64,000 bases of DNA from Paraburkholderia graminis C4D1M (GTDB lineage: Bacteria; Pseudomonadota; Gammaproteobacteria; Burkholderiales; Burkholderiaceae): NCBI RefSeq assembly GCF_000172415.1, contig NZ_ABLD01000023.1, positions 48,379-112,378 of the forward strand, given 5' to 3'. Below the pieces are notes generated by a model. The model saw only the letters and a program-made list of their open reading frames with translations. It did no database searches and was not told the origin of the DNA. A program made the position numbers and the translations under genes. Below, piece by piece: positions 1 to 9,147 of the stretch (its first letter is position 1; each line of letters begins with the position of its first letter).

Positions 1-774
1 GTGCTTCTCGCCCGCTGGCTGTTTTCCATGTCGGCGATGGATCTGACGACGTCGCTATCGGCGATGGCGTCGTCGCCGTGGGCGTGCGTCAACCTCGTCT
101 TCCTGTTCCTGCTGATCTTCTTGCCGGGCGCGCGCGCCGTGGCCGAGCGTCCGTTCCATCCGCTGCCGCAATGGCTGCGGCAAGCGCTGCGTCTCTTCGC
201 GTTCCTCGGGTTTCTGTTTGCGGTCTGGGTGGTCAGTGCGTTTGCAATGAGCGCCGGCTGGCGGCGCGCCGCGCAAACCGTGGCCGCGACCAACGGCTGG
301 CTGCTGGTCGCACCGGCGCTCTACGCGGCGGTCCTGTGGATCTGCCGGCCGCGGCCGCTCTGGCGCACCAACATCGCCGCGCGACGCTTTGCGATCGGAC
401 GCTATGCGGTCTCGCTCGACCCGCTGACACGCACGGTGAGCGTATGGGCCGAGCGTCGCAAGGTGGGGCAGTACGACGCGCGCGAGCTCTCGGTGCGCTG
501 GGCGGACGGTGCGGGCACGCGGTCTGCGGCGCCGCCCACGCCGGTGATCGCGCTGCATGCCGCAGGCGATGCGGTGACGCAGTCTGCGCCGCGCGCGAGC
601 GGCGCGCCGTCGCTTGCGCGGGCCGCGTTTGGCCGTCGTCCGAAAATCGAATTGCTGTGGGATTCGCCTGCGGCCGCGGGGCACAACCGGCAGACGGTGT
701 TTCGCGCGGCGTTGACGACGGAAGGCGATCGCGTCGCGGCACGCGCGCTCGACAGCACGTTGCGGCAAGTCTGA
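1..774 (+). CDS. Hypothetical membrane protein, possibly 5'-truncated
   Basis: I do not recognise this protein. It reads 257 residues from a GTG that is the first codon of the window, so the true start may lie upstream. Three hydrophobic stretches (about residues 25-45, 65-85 and 98-115) suggest a membrane-anchored N-terminal half. The C-terminal half is soluble and basic, with an RRK-rich segment and an Ala/Pro-rich linker. Nothing catalytic is visible. Its stop is 153 bases before the next gene on the same strand. The overlapping minus-strand frames are Arg-rich and look like shadows. Confidence 0.55.
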   Translation: MLLARWLFSMSAMDLTTSLSAMASSPWACVNLVFLFLLIFLPGARAVAERPFHPLPQWLRQALRLFAFLGFLFAVWVVSAFAMSAGWRRAAQTVAATNGWLLVAPALYAAVLWICRPRPLWRTNIAARRFAIGRYAVSLDPLTRTVSVWAERRKVGQYDARELSVRWADGAGTRSAAPPTPVIALHAAGDAVTQSAPRASGAPSLARAAFGRRPKIELLWDSPAAAGHNRQTVFRAALTTEGDRVAARALDSTLRQV

Positions 775-927
775 ATCTGAAGCGCGCTGTGTGCCGTCGC
801 TCACATGCCATGACGGACGAGCGCGTTGTAAAGTAAGCCGTGGTCGATAATGAAACCAGGACGCCGCCCGCGCTTGACGGCGGGCGAGCGATAACAACGA
901 TGTGCCGTGTCGTTAGCAGGAGTCGCT

Positions 928-1392
928 ATGCTGGTTCGCTGGTTACTTGCCGCTCTTCATCTGCTTGCTTATGGCTTCGCGCTTGCGTCGATCCTGCGGC
1001 GCACGTGGTCGCTGCGCCGCGCGGCGGTGCCTGCCGCGCTGCGCTCCGTGTTCCGGGCCGACACGCGGTGGGGTCTGTCCGCCCTGGTGCTGATCGTGAC
1101 GGGGCTGATGCGCGTTTTCGGTTCTTATGAGAAGGGCGCCGACTACTATCTCCACGAGCCGCTCTTTCACCTCAAGATGACGCTGCTCGTCATCATCGTC
1201 CTGCTTGAAGTTCCGTCGATGCTCGCCTTGATGCGCTGGCGCGCGTCGATACGAAAGGGCGAGGCGCCGGACCTGCACAACGCACGCCGCTACGCACACC
1301 TGAGCGTGATTCAGACGGTCTTGCTCGTGCTGATGGTGTTCGCCGCGACCGGCATGGCGCGCGGCATCGGCTTGCCTGCGGGCGTGGTGTAA
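928..1392 (+). CDS. DUF2214-like integral membrane protein
   Basis: A 154-residue protein with four predicted membrane helices (roughly residues 3-20, 45-62, 80-100 and 128-146) and a short charged loop between helices 1 and 2. The pattern fits the DUF2214 family of small inner-membrane proteins, whose function is unknown. I chose the ATG at 928 because a CAGGAG ribosome site sits at 917-922; a GTG at 907 is in frame but has no such site. The gene stands alone between the upstream membrane protein and a convergent ABC transporter. Confidence 0.65.
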   Translation: MLVRWLLAALHLLAYGFALASILRRTWSLRRAAVPAALRSVFRADTRWGLSALVLIVTGLMRVFGSYEKGADYYLHEPLFHLKMTLLVIIVLLEVPSMLALMRWRASIRKGEAPDLHNARRYAHLSVIQTVLLVLMVFAATGMARGIGLPAGVV

Positions 1393-1464
1393 GCCGGCGG
1401 CGCGTCAACGGAATAGGCCTTGAATAAAGGCATTTCCGTGTGACGCGCGTCATCGTCGGCGTTC

Positions 1465-3348
1465 TTACTTGCCGACCAGCAGGCTCGAATCGTCAGTCGT
1501 CGAACTGCGCATGCGCGCCGTTTCCTGGCGGACGGGGACGGGCGGTTCGCTCAAGCCCTTGATCAACTCCAGCGCCTGCCGCTCGAAGAGCCGCCGGTAC
1601 AGGCCGTTCTCGAGACCGATCAGCGTTTCGTGGCTGCCTTCTTCGATCACCTTGCCCTTGTCGAGCACGAGCAACCGGTCGAGTGCGCGCACGGTCGACA
1701 GGCGGTGCGCGACCACGAGCGTCGTGCGGCCGAGCATCAGCCGCTCCATCGCCTGCTGGATCAGCACTTCGCTTTCGCTGTCGAGGCTCGATGTCGCTTC
1801 GTCGAGAATCAGAATGCGGGCGTCGGCGAGAAACGCGCGCGCGATTGCCACACGCTGACGCTCGCCGCCCGACAGCTTGATGCCGCGCTCCCCGACCAGC
1901 GTGTCATAACCGCCCGGCAACGCGCTGATGAAGTCGTGCGCGTTCGCAAGCCGCGCGGCTCGCTCGATGTCGGCGCGGCTCGCGTCCGGACGCGCATAGG
2001 CGATGTTCTCCGCGAGCGAGCGATGAAACAGCACCGGCTCCTGCTGCACGATCGCAATCTGGCTGCGCAACGACGCCTGCCTGACCTGCGCGATGTCCTG
2101 ACCGTCGATCGTGATGCGGCCTTCCGAAACGTCGTAAAGGCGCTGGATCAGCTTGATAAAGGTCGTCTTGCCCGAGCCCGAATGGCCGACCAGCCCGACG
2201 CGTTCGCCAGGCGCAATGCGCACGGAGAAGTCGCGGTACAGCGGCGTGGCGTTCGCCCCATAGTGGAAGGTGACGTGCTCGAAGCGGATCTCGCCTTTGC
2301 CAATCGCGATCGGACCGGCGCCCGGCCGATCTTCGATACCGAGCGGCTGGCGCTCCAGCGACACGAGTTCTTCCATGTCGTTGACGGAGCGCTGCAAGTT
2401 GCGAATGTGCATGCCCACGTCGCGCAAATAGCCTTGCAGCATGAAGAACATCGTCAGCGCGAACGTGATGTCGCCGACGCTCGCCTCGCCGCGCAACCAC
2501 AGCACGAGCGCCGCGCCGAGGATAGCCGTCTGGATTGCCACCAGCATCGCGCCCTGCACGCCGCCGTTGATCGTGCCGCGAATCCACGTGCGCCGCGTGC
2601 GTTCGCGCCACTTGCCGATCACGCGCGCAAGCAGCACTTCTTCGCGCTCTTCCGCGCCGAAGGCCTTGACCACGCCGTTGCAGCTCACCGCGTCCGCGAG
2701 CGCGCCGCCCATGCGCGTGTCCCACGCATTCGCGAGGCGTGCGGCGGGCGCGACATAGCCGAGCGACAGCGCGACCGTTACCGTGATGTAGATCAGCGAG
2801 CCGATGCCGACCACCGCGCCCATCATCGGCCAGCGCCAGCCGAGCAGCAGCGTCGCGCCAACCAGCATGATCAGCGACGGAAACAGCGCGATCAGCAACG
2901 TGTCGTTCAGCAGGTCGAGCGCCCACATGCCGCGCGTGATTTTGCGCACGGTAGAGCCCGCGAAGCTGTTCGCATGCCAGTCGGTCGAAAACCGCTGCAC
3001 GCGATGAAACGCGTTGGCGGCGATCTCGCTCATCATCTTCAGCGTCAGCTTGATGATGTTGAAGTACATGCCTTGCCGCAGCAAGGTCGCGCCGAGGCCG
3101 AGCGCGCCGAGCACGCAAAACGCCGTGACCGCCGCGTGCCAGGCGCTGCCGCGCGCGGCCGGGCCCGACGCGATGGCGTCGACGAGGTGGCCGGCGAACA
3201 TCGGCGTCAGCACGTCCGCCACCGCTGAGAGCATGACGAGCGCCGCAATGACGACGATGCGCCACGGCTGTTTCGCCCAGTGAATGAAGGTGAAGCCGAG
3301 GACATCCTTAAAGGCTTGTCCGCGAAAGTCGAGTTTTTTTCCGGTCAT
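1465..3348 (-). CDS. ABC exporter, fused permease and ATPase (MsbA-like)
   Basis: A 627-residue half-transporter with an N-terminal six-helix ABC type-1 membrane domain (about residues 20-310) and a C-terminal nucleotide-binding domain. The ATPase motifs are complete: Walker A GHSGSGKTT near 388, signature LSGGERQR near 492, Walker B ILILDE near 512 followed by ATSSLDSES, and an H-loop AHRLS near 547. It would work as a homodimer in the inner membrane. The substrate cannot be read from the sequence; lipid or drug export is usual for the family. The ATG at 3348 places the start directly before the first conserved region; an in-frame codon at 3465 would add 39 atypical residues. It is convergent with the DUF2214 gene. 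Confidence 0.85.
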   Translation of the reverse strand: MTGKKLDFRGQAFKDVLGFTFIHWAKQPWRIVVIAALVMLSAVADVLTPMFAGHLVDAIASGPAARGSAWHAAVTAFCVLGALGLGATLLRQGMYFNIIKLTLKMMSEIAANAFHRVQRFSTDWHANSFAGSTVRKITRGMWALDLLNDTLLIALFPSLIMLVGATLLLGWRWPMMGAVVGIGSLIYITVTVALSLGYVAPAARLANAWDTRMGGALADAVSCNGVVKAFGAEEREEVLLARVIGKWRERTRRTWIRGTINGGVQGAMLVAIQTAILGAALVLWLRGEASVGDITFALTMFFMLQGYLRDVGMHIRNLQRSVNDMEELVSLERQPLGIEDRPGAGPIAIGKGEIRFEHVTFHYGANATPLYRDFSVRIAPGERVGLVGHSGSGKTTFIKLIQRLYDVSEGRITIDGQDIAQVRQASLRSQIAIVQQEPVLFHRSLAENIAYARPDASRADIERAARLANAHDFISALPGGYDTLVGERGIKLSGGERQRVAIARAFLADARILILDEATSSLDSESEVLIQQAMERLMLGRTTLVVAHRLSTVRALDRLLVLDKGKVIEEGSHETLIGLENGLYRRLFERQALELIKGLSEPPVPVRQETARMRSSTTDDSSLLVGK

Positions 3349-3810
3349 TTTTCGACAACCCCGGCGCGCATGGCGCAACGGGGTTCCAGTCAAAAGCAGG
3401 ATGAAGAGATAGTCGAAGCACGCGGTTAAACCGCAATGAAGCTGCGGCAATGAAACTGCGGGCAATAAGCCTGCGGAGCGAGCGGTGGACTATCTGGAAT
3501 TGCGCGGCGCGCCTGCTTCGGCTGCACCGCGGATGGCGACAGGTCGGTGACCCGTCAGCGGCGACTCAGGAAACAACTGAGAGGCAAACGCGAGCGCCGC
3601 GGGACCATGTCAGGGACGGCCATATGCACTGCAAACATGTGACGCCTCCCTGTGGTCAATGAGGTGGAGAAAGTAGACGGGGCGAATGCCCGAACACCGA
3701 CTATATCAGCGCTGTTTTGCCGTCGCAATCGACGAGGTTTCGGTGTTGACGGCGCGGTCGATTACGGAGCCGCAAAACCGGATGCCAATACAACCACAAG
3801 ACAGCGCGCC
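3349..3810. other. Gene-free stretch between ABC exporter and tRNA-Val
   Basis: About 460 bases without a convincing gene. Short open frames exist on the plus strand but lack a ribosome site and family resemblance. The stretch probably contains the exporter's promoter on the minus strand, though I could not pick a clear -35/-10 pair. The only structured element is the terminator hairpin at its right edge. Confidence 0.5.
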
Positions 3811-3850
3811 AAAACGGAAAAGGGCTCACGCATTTCTACGTGAGCCCTTT
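3811..3850 (-). terminator. Rho-independent terminator after tRNA-Val
   Basis: A perfect 12-bp inverted repeat (3819-3830 with 3839-3850, stem AAAGGGCTCACG) around an 8-base loop. On the minus strand it is followed by a T-rich tract. It lies 28 bases past the tRNA-Val 3' end and would stop the minus-strand dnaQ/tRNA transcript. Confidence 0.8.
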
Positions 3851-3878
3851 GTCTTCGGTGATCGACGCACCAAGAATC

Positions 3879-3953
3879 TGGTGGGTAGTACTGGGATCGA
3901 ACCAGTGACCCCTGCCGTGTGAAGGCAGTGCTCTACCGCTGAGCTAACCACCC
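3879..3953 (-). tRNA. tRNA-Val (anticodon CAC)
   Basis: A 75-nucleotide cloverleaf read on the minus strand, including an encoded CCA at 3879-3881. The acceptor stem GGGTGGT pairs with ACTACCC, with one G-T pair. The anticodon stem CTGCC/GGCAG encloses the loop TTCACAC, giving anticodon CAC, which reads the valine codon GTG. The TTCGATCC T-loop is present. It follows dnaQ by about 50 bases in the same orientation and has a terminator just downstream. Confidence 0.95.
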
Positions 3954-4001
3954 GAAGAGATCGAGATTATGTCAGGCATTGCGGAACTCGTCCAGCACTT
4001 T

Positions 4002-4745
4002 TTAAGCGGCTTGCTCATCCGACACGGCCGACACGGGCGCAGGTTCGAGACGCCATACGCTCGTGCCTCTGATCGCCTTGTCGAGGCCGTCGAGAACTTC
4101 CTGATGCGCGGCGAGCTCGTCGTCGCTGGCCGCAATCACCACGAGATCCAGCGATTCGATCGCCACGCGCGGCGCATGCGCTTCGCCGCCGGCGTGCGAT
4201 TCGCCGAGCATGTCGATGACGAGGCTTTCCTGGCCGCGCGTCATCGCAAGATAAACCTCGGCGAGCAGTTCCGAGTCGAGCAGCGCGCCGTGCAGCGTGC
4301 GGTGCGCGTTACTGATGCCGAAGCGATCGCAGAGCGCGTCCAGTGAATTGCGCTTACCGGGGAACATCTGCTTGGCGCGCGCGAGCGTGTCGATGATCTC
4401 GCCGCAATACGTGCTCACGGGCGGCAGGCCGAGCAACGCGAATTCGGCGTCGAGAAAGCCGATGTCGAAGGGCGCGTTGTGAATGATCAGGTCCGCGCCC
4501 TGGATAAAGTCGCGAATCTGGTCGGCGATGTCGGCGAACTTCGGCTTGTCGCTGAGGAATTCGGTGGTCAGGCCGTGGACCGCCAGCGCGCCGGGATCGC
4601 TGTCGCGTTCGGGATTGATATAGAAATGCAGGTTGTTGCCGGTGAGCCGCCGGTTCACCAGTTCGACGCAGCCCAGCTCGAGGATGCGGTCGCCGGTGCG
4701 GGCGTTGAGGCCGGTCGTTTCGGTATCGAGGATCAGTTGACGCAT
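4002..4745 (-). CDS. dnaQ: DNA polymerase III epsilon subunit (3'-5' proofreading exonuclease)
   Basis: A 247-residue DEDDh exonuclease, the proofreading subunit of the replicative polymerase core. The first exonuclease motif, LDTETTG, carries metal ligands D7 and E9. The second is NAPFD with D94. The third has H152 and D157 in HGALLDSE. Length and order match bacterial DnaQ, including a C-terminal tail (after about 180) that in the family binds the polymerase alpha subunit. It lies 72 bases downstream of rnhA and immediately upstream of tRNA-Val on the same strand, a common arrangement in Burkholderia relatives. The start is the only ATG consistent with the conserved N-terminus. Confidence 0.95.
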   Translation of the reverse strand: MRQLILDTETTGLNARTGDRILELGCVELVNRRLTGNNLHFYINPERDSDPGALAVHGLTTEFLSDKPKFADIADQIRDFIQGADLIIHNAPFDIGFLDAEFALLGLPPVSTYCGEIIDTLARAKQMFPGKRNSLDALCDRFGISNAHRTLHGALLDSELLAEVYLAMTRGQESLVIDMLGESHAGGEAHAPRVAIESLDLVVIAASDDELAAHQEVLDGLDKAIRGTSVWRLEPAPVSAVSDEQAA

Positions 4746-4817
4746 ATCGGTTTAGCTTGCCTCAGAAGTTGCAGCCGCAAACAAGCAGCAAAAGAACGCG
4801 CGGGCCGGCGGCTGGCG

Positions 4818-5264
4818 TCATAGTTCCGCGAGCGATGCGACGCCGCGGTTGGCGAGCTGATCGGCGCGCTCGTTCTCCGGGTGCCCGTTATGGCCGCGCA
4901 CCCAGCGCCATTCGATTTCGTGCTGCGCGACGAGCGCGTCGAGCCGCTTCCACAAATCCGCGTTCTTGACCGGCTGCTTCGCCGCCGTGACCCAGCCTTT
5001 CTTTTTCCAGCCGTGAATCCACTCGCTGATGCCTTTCTGCACGTACTGCGAATCGGTGTGCACGACGGCCTTGCATGGACGCTTGAGCGCTTCGAGCGCG
5101 GAAATCACGCCCATCAGTTCCATGCGGTTGTTGGTCGTATTCGCTTCGCCGCCGAACAGCTCTTTTTCCTGATCGCCGAAGCGCAAAAGCGCGCCCCAGC
5201 CGCCGGGGCCGGGGTTGCCCTTGCAGGCGCCGTCCGTATAAATGTCGATGATGTTCGCTGTCAT
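4818..5264 (-). CDS. rnhA: Ribonuclease HI
   Basis: A 148-residue type 1 RNase H that degrades the RNA strand of RNA-DNA hybrids, for example Okazaki primers and R-loops. The family carboxylates are visible: the first Asp in IYTDGACKGNPG (about residue 9), Glu in NRMELMG (about 47), Asp in HTDSQYV (about 69), and a C-terminal Asp in ERADQLAN. The His-containing RGHNGHPENE loop is present. The ATG at 5264 overlaps the stop of the upstream methyltransferase gene by four bases (ATGA), which suggests translational coupling. A longer upstream frame gives only Arg-rich sequence. It precedes dnaQ. Confidence 0.95.
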   Translation of the reverse strand: MTANIIDIYTDGACKGNPGPGGWGALLRFGDQEKELFGGEANTTNNRMELMGVISALEALKRPCKAVVHTDSQYVQKGISEWIHGWKKKGWVTAAKQPVKNADLWKRLDALVAQHEIEWRWVRGHNGHPENERADQLANRGVASLAEL

Positions 5265-6133
5265 TGAGTGTGGTTGCGTGTATTCGGTGTGGCGGCGGGC
5301 GCGAGGCCCGCGGCGAGGACGGGTTTTTTCACCTTCAGCGGTCCGACGAGGCGCATGCCGCGCACGCGCTTGATCGCCTTGATCATGTAGGTTGCGCCGA
5401 AAATCGGCCACCAGCGGTCGCCGGCGGCTTCCATGAAGCCGTAGCGGGAGAGCCACTGGTCGCTGTCGAGCGGCGGACGATAGCAGCCGAAGCGCCCGCG
5501 TTCAAGGTCGAATCCGAGCAGCTTGATCCAGTCCTTAAGACGCGTGAAGGCGATCAGATCGACGGCGGCGGGCACGAACGGCCGGCCGGTCATCTTGCCG
5601 ACCGATTGCCGCGCGCCCCATAGCGACAACGAGTTGAAGCCGAGAATGATCAGTTGGCCTTCCGGCATCAGCACGCGTTCGGCTTCGCGCAGCAGGCGGT
5701 GCGGGTCGCTCGTAAATTCGAGCGTGTGCGGCATCACGATCAGATCGACGCTCTGCGCCTCGAACGGCAGATCGAGCAGATCGCACCAGACGGCACTGCG
5801 CCCCGTTGGCGAAGGCAGCGGCGCAAACGCGCCGCGCGCCGGGCCGTGCGTCGCGCCGTGCGTCGGATTGCCCGCTCCGTTGCCGGCGTGCGCGTCCGCG
5901 CGCGGGAAGCTGTAGGGCGCGCTCGCGCCGCTGGCGGCGTCCAGCACCAGCCCGCGGCAGGGCATGCGATTTTCGCGCAAGGCGTCGAGCTGCGGCAGGC
6001 CGAGTTGCAGTGCGTGGTAGCCGAACACGTCCGACACCACACGGTCGAGCTGGGTCTGTTCCCACTCGAGCACGTAGCGGCCAGGCGGCGAATCCGTCCA
6101 GGCGGGCCAGTCTATAATCGCTCGGTCAGTCAT
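5261..6133 (-). CDS. SAM-dependent methyltransferase (class I, type 11-like)
   Basis: A 290-residue protein with a methyltransferase fold. It has a diverged nucleotide-binding segment (LVLDAASGASAPYSF), a DLLDLPFEAQSVDLIVMPHTLEF stretch corresponding to the acidic loop and motif IV, and RVLMPEGQLIILGFN as the post-motif strand. A low-complexity Gly/His/Ala insert lies at about residues 95-120. The substrate is unknown. I placed the start at the ATG at 6133, which leaves 19 bases to the divergent gloB start; an ATG at 6196 would overlap gloB. Its stop overlaps the rnhA start, so methyltransferase, rnhA and dnaQ form an apparent operon. Confidence 0.75.
   Translation of the reverse strand: MTDRAIIDWPAWTDSPPGRYVLEWEQTQLDRVVSDVFGYHALQLGLPQLDALRENRMPCRGLVLDAASGASAPYSFPRADAHAGNGAGNPTHGATHGPARGAFAPLPSPTGRSAVWCDLLDLPFEAQSVDLIVMPHTLEFTSDPHRLLREAERVLMPEGQLIILGFNSLSLWGARQSVGKMTGRPFVPAAVDLIAFTRLKDWIKLLGFDLERGRFGCYRPPLDSDQWLSRYGFMEAAGDRWWPIFGATYMIKAIKRVRGMRLVGPLKVKKPVLAAGLAPAATPNTRNHTQ
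6113..6118 (+). promoter_or_regulatory. Candidate -10 element for gloB
   Basis: A perfect TATAAT 35 bases before the gloB ATG. The -35 region is poor (no TTGACA-like hexamer at the right distance). The element lies just inside the start of the divergent methyltransferase gene, so the two 5' ends overlap. Confidence 0.45.
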
Positions 6134-6152
6134 ATCAAAGAATGCGTCGCCT

Positions 6153-6944
6153 ATGAATGCGCTCGAGTACGTACCGGTCCCGGCGTTTGAAGACAATTAC
6201 ATCTGGGTCGTTTCCGACGGACACCACGCGGTAGTCGTCGATCCGGGCGAGGCCGCTCCGGTTCGCGCCTATCTGGCCAAACGCGGGTGGCGGCTGAGCG
6301 CTATTTTACTCACGCACCATCATCAAGACCACGTCGGCGGGGTGGCCGATCTGCTGAATGGCCAGGACGTTCCCGTCTACGGGCCCGCCGGTGAAGCGAT
6401 CGAGCGTGTCACGCAGCGTCTTGAAAATGGCGATCGGGTGACGATTGCCGCGCCTGCGCTCGAACTGAGCGTGCTGGACGTGCCAGGTCATACGAGCGGC
6501 CACATCGCCTATTTTCAGGCGGCAGATCCCGGCGGCACGCCTCACGTGTTTTGCGGCGATACGCTGTTCGCTTGCGGATGCGGCCGGTTGTTCGAAGGCA
6601 CGCCGCAGCAGATGCTGGCGTCGCTCGACTCGCTCGCCGCGTTGCCCGGCGAAACGCAAGTGCACTGCGCGCACGAATATACACTCTCTAACATCCGCTT
6701 CGCGCTCGCCTGCGAGCCGGGCAACGCCGACTTGCAAGCCTGGCGGGACCAGGCGGCCGACTTGCGAGCCCGCAATCTGCCGACGCTGCCCACCACGATC
6801 GCCCACGAACGCGCGGTGAATCCTTTCCTGCGGGCCGGCAATCCCGCCGTCCAGGCAGCCCTGCAGGAGCAGTTGCACGAGAAAGTATCGGACCGGCTTG
6901 GAGCGTTCACGCTGATGCGCGAATGGAAGAACCGCTTCCGGTGA
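6153..6944 (+). CDS. gloB: Hydroxyacylglutathione hydrolase (glyoxalase II)
   Basis: A 263-residue metallo-beta-lactamase-fold hydrolase that releases D-lactate and glutathione from S-lactoylglutathione, the second step of methylglyoxal detoxification in the cytosol. The binuclear metal motif THHHQDH spans residues 54-60. Further ligands are seen in PGHTSGH, CGDTLFACGCGRLFEG and the later HEYTLSN. The C-terminal HxK/R-type substrate region and the final EWKNRFR match the family. Length is typical (about 250-265). It is divergent from the methyltransferase gene and followed by an independently promoted lytic transglycosylase. Confidence 0.93.
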   Translation: MNALEYVPVPAFEDNYIWVVSDGHHAVVVDPGEAAPVRAYLAKRGWRLSAILLTHHHQDHVGGVADLLNGQDVPVYGPAGEAIERVTQRLENGDRVTIAAPALELSVLDVPGHTSGHIAYFQAADPGGTPHVFCGDTLFACGCGRLFEGTPQQMLASLDSLAALPGETQVHCAHEYTLSNIRFALACEPGNADLQAWRDQAADLRARNLPTLPTTIAHERAVNPFLRAGNPAVQAALQEQLHEKVSDRLGAFTLMREWKNRFR

Positions 6945-7032
6945 CCGGGTCGGCCCTGGGGTCTTCCTCAAGCGAAGAATCGGAAGAATTCGCCAAGCCT
7001 TAGATTTGCTTGATTTTTTCGTCAATTTCCAA

Positions 7033-7061
7033 TTGACGTAGACGTTAGGGTTTCGTACTAT
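7033..7061 (+). promoter_or_regulatory. Sigma70-type promoter of the lytic transglycosylase gene
   Basis: TTGACG at 7033-7038 and TACTAT at 7056-7061 are separated by an ideal 17 bases. Transcription would begin near 7068, leaving a leader of about 33 bases to the ATG at 7101. Confidence 0.65.
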
Positions 7062-7100
7062 CGGCTGCAAATTCCAGCCCTTGTGGAAGCCGAGACGTTC

Positions 7101-8765
7101 ATGCGATTTATCTTTAGTGCGTTGCTGGTCCTGACGCTCGCCGCCTGCGCGAGCCAGGGACCAACGACGGTCAGCCCCACCACCGCAACAAATCCCGCCA
7201 GTCAGCAAGCCGTAGCAGACGCACTTCGCAAGACAGCCACCGCCAAGGAAACCATCAACGTCGACAAAGGCTCCGTCACGCAGTTGACGAGCGCGGACGC
7301 CGACTTGTGGGGCCGTATTCGCCGTGGTTTCCAGATGCCCGACCTGCAGACCGACCTGGTCGACATGCAGGTCAACTGGTATGCGCAGCGTCCCGATTAC
7401 GTGCAGCGCATGACCGAGCGCTCGCAGAAGTACCTGTACCACATCGTCGAGGAACTCGAGGCGCGCCATATGCCGACCGAGCTCGCGTTGCTGCCGTTCA
7501 TCGAGTCGGCGTACAGCCCGCAGGCGTTGTCGGTGGCGAAGGCGGCCGGCATGTGGCAGTTCATGCCGGGCACCGGCCGCACCTACAACCTCAAGCAGAA
7601 CATGTGGCAGGACGAGCGCCGCGACGTGCTGGCGTCGACCAGCGCCGCGCTCGACTATCTGTCGCGTCTGCATGACATGTTCGGCGACTGGCAGCTCGCG
7701 CTCGCGGCGTACAACTGGGGCGAGGGTAACGTGCAGCGCGCCATCGCGCGTAACGAAGCGGCGGGCTTGCCGACCGACTACCTGAGCCTGCGCATGCCGA
7801 ACGAGACGCGCAACTACGTGCCGAAGCTGCAGGCCGTCAAGAACATCGTGATGAACCCGCAGATGTACGGGCTCGCGCTGCCGTCCATTCCGAATCACCC
7901 GTATTTCGTGACCGTCACCACGTCGCACGATATCGACGTGGACATGGCGGCCAAACTGGCCAATCTGCCGCTCGACGAATTCCGCTCGCTGAACCCGTCG
8001 TTCAGGAAGCCGGTCATTCTCGGCGCGACGCAGCCGCAAATCCTGCTGCCGTTCGACAATGCGAGCGCGTTCGAGCGCAATCTGAAAACGTATTCGGGTT
8101 CGCTGTCGTCGTGGACCACGTACACGGTCACCGAGCGTTCGGCGCCGGCGGCGATCGCGCAAAAGATCGGTGTCGACGCCGACACGCTGATGGAAGTGAA
8201 CAAGATTCCGGTCGGCATGCGTCTTAAGCCGGGCTCCACGATTGTCGTGCCGCGCGGTTCGGACGACGACGAGGACATCAGCGCGGACGTCGCGGAAAGC
8301 GCCGTGCTCGCGATGGAGCCGGACGTCCCCGACACGCGCAAGATGCTGATCCGCGTGCGCCGCAATCAGTCGATGGCGGCTATCGCGCTGCGCTACGGCG
8401 TGTCCGTCGGCCAGTTGAAGGCGTGGAACCGCACGCATCGCGACAGCGTCTCACGCGGCCAGGTCGTCGTGCTGCACGTGCCGGTCGGCCGGGCGGTCCC
8501 GAGCGAACCGGGGCCGGAGCGCATCGCGACCGATGTCGAAGGTGGCGGCGTCCAGAAGATCGGCACGCGCGTCGGCGGCTCGAAGCGCGAAGCGCGCAGC
8601 GAGAGGACGAAAGGGCGCGGACATTCGGCGGCGGTGGTGAAGGTGTCCGAGCCGGTGGCGAAGGGCGGCAAGTCGAAAGCGTCCGCGGCGCCTGCCGGCA
8701 AGGTGACGAAGGTATCGGCTTCCACTTCCAGCAAGAGCAGCAAGAGCACGAAGAAGAGCAACTGA
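7101..8765 (+). CDS. mltD: Membrane-bound lytic murein transglycosylase D-type lipoprotein
   Basis: A 554-residue lipoprotein that cleaves peptidoglycan glycan strands to anhydro-muropeptides. The N-terminus is a lipoprotein signal with lipobox LAAC and acylated C16. The SLT domain follows, with catalytic Glu in LPFIESAYSP and the conserved AAGMWQFMPGTGR and AYNWGEGNV segments. Two LysM modules come next: one near TYTVTERSAPAAIAQKIGV, the other near RVRRNQSMAAIALRYGV. The last 90 residues are Lys/Ser/Ala-rich and low-complexity. I chose the ATG at 7101 because it begins the signal peptide; a GTG at 7083 would add six residues. Its own promoter lies upstream and a strong terminator downstream. 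Confidence 0.88.
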   Translation: MRFIFSALLVLTLAACASQGPTTVSPTTATNPASQQAVADALRKTATAKETINVDKGSVTQLTSADADLWGRIRRGFQMPDLQTDLVDMQVNWYAQRPDYVQRMTERSQKYLYHIVEELEARHMPTELALLPFIESAYSPQALSVAKAAGMWQFMPGTGRTYNLKQNMWQDERRDVLASTSAALDYLSRLHDMFGDWQLALAAYNWGEGNVQRAIARNEAAGLPTDYLSLRMPNETRNYVPKLQAVKNIVMNPQMYGLALPSIPNHPYFVTVTTSHDIDVDMAAKLANLPLDEFRSLNPSFRKPVILGATQPQILLPFDNASAFERNLKTYSGSLSSWTTYTVTERSAPAAIAQKIGVDADTLMEVNKIPVGMRLKPGSTIVVPRGSDDDEDISADVAESAVLAMEPDVPDTRKMLIRVRRNQSMAAIALRYGVSVGQLKAWNRTHRDSVSRGQVVVLHVPVGRAVPSEPGPERIATDVEGGGVQKIGTRVGGSKREARSERTKGRGHSAAVVKVSEPVAKGGKSKASAAPAGKVTKVSASTSSKSSKSTKKSN

Positions 8766-8849
8766 TGCAGATTAATGCTGGTTGATGCGCCGATCGGGCT
8801 TCCGATCGACGCAGAGCCTGCCGCGCTCCGACATGAAATGAGTTTTCGA

Positions 8850-8878
8850 CGCCGTCACCCTGTGGTGACGGCGTTTTT
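8850..8878 (+). terminator. Rho-independent terminator after mltD
   Basis: A perfect 10-bp stem CGCCGTCACC/GGTGACGGCG (8850-8859 with 8864-8873), a CTGT loop and a T5 tract, 85 bases past the mltD stop. Confidence 0.85.
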
Positions 8879-9117
8879 CATTGTGCGCCGTCCGGCAACT
8901 GGTGCTTGCCTACGAGCCGGGGCGTGCTACTGCCGTCGGGCGCCAGGCGCGACGATGCGCGAATCTTTCCTCCGCGATTTCGATCCCGCCGCCGGGCGTC
9001 TTGACGCTATCCCGAAACGGCCGCCGCGCATAAGCCCGGCAACCGCGCAAGCCGCTCGCAGCAAGGCTTTGACCCGCCGGGCGAGCACCGCCACGCCCCC
9101 GCCCAGCCATCTCGGAT
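8879..9117. other. Gene-free stretch before the carA promoter
   Basis: About 240 bases between the mltD terminator and the carA promoter. I see no gene, repeat or RNA structure here that I can support. Confidence 0.4.
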
Positions 9118-9147
9118 TTGGAGAGAACGGCGGTTTCCGGCTATAAT
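9118..9147 (+). promoter_or_regulatory. Candidate carA-carB promoter with a long leader
   Basis: TTGGAG at 9118-9123 and a perfect TATAAT at 9142-9147 are separated by 18 bases. The start site would be near 9155, giving an untranslated leader of about 248 bases before the carA GTG. No terminator hairpin with a T-run is evident in the leader. Confidence 0.6.

Noticed and set aside
6306..8438. A 710-codon minus-strand frame opposite gloB and mltD
   Set aside because: It crosses two real genes and the promoter between them and has shadow-like composition.
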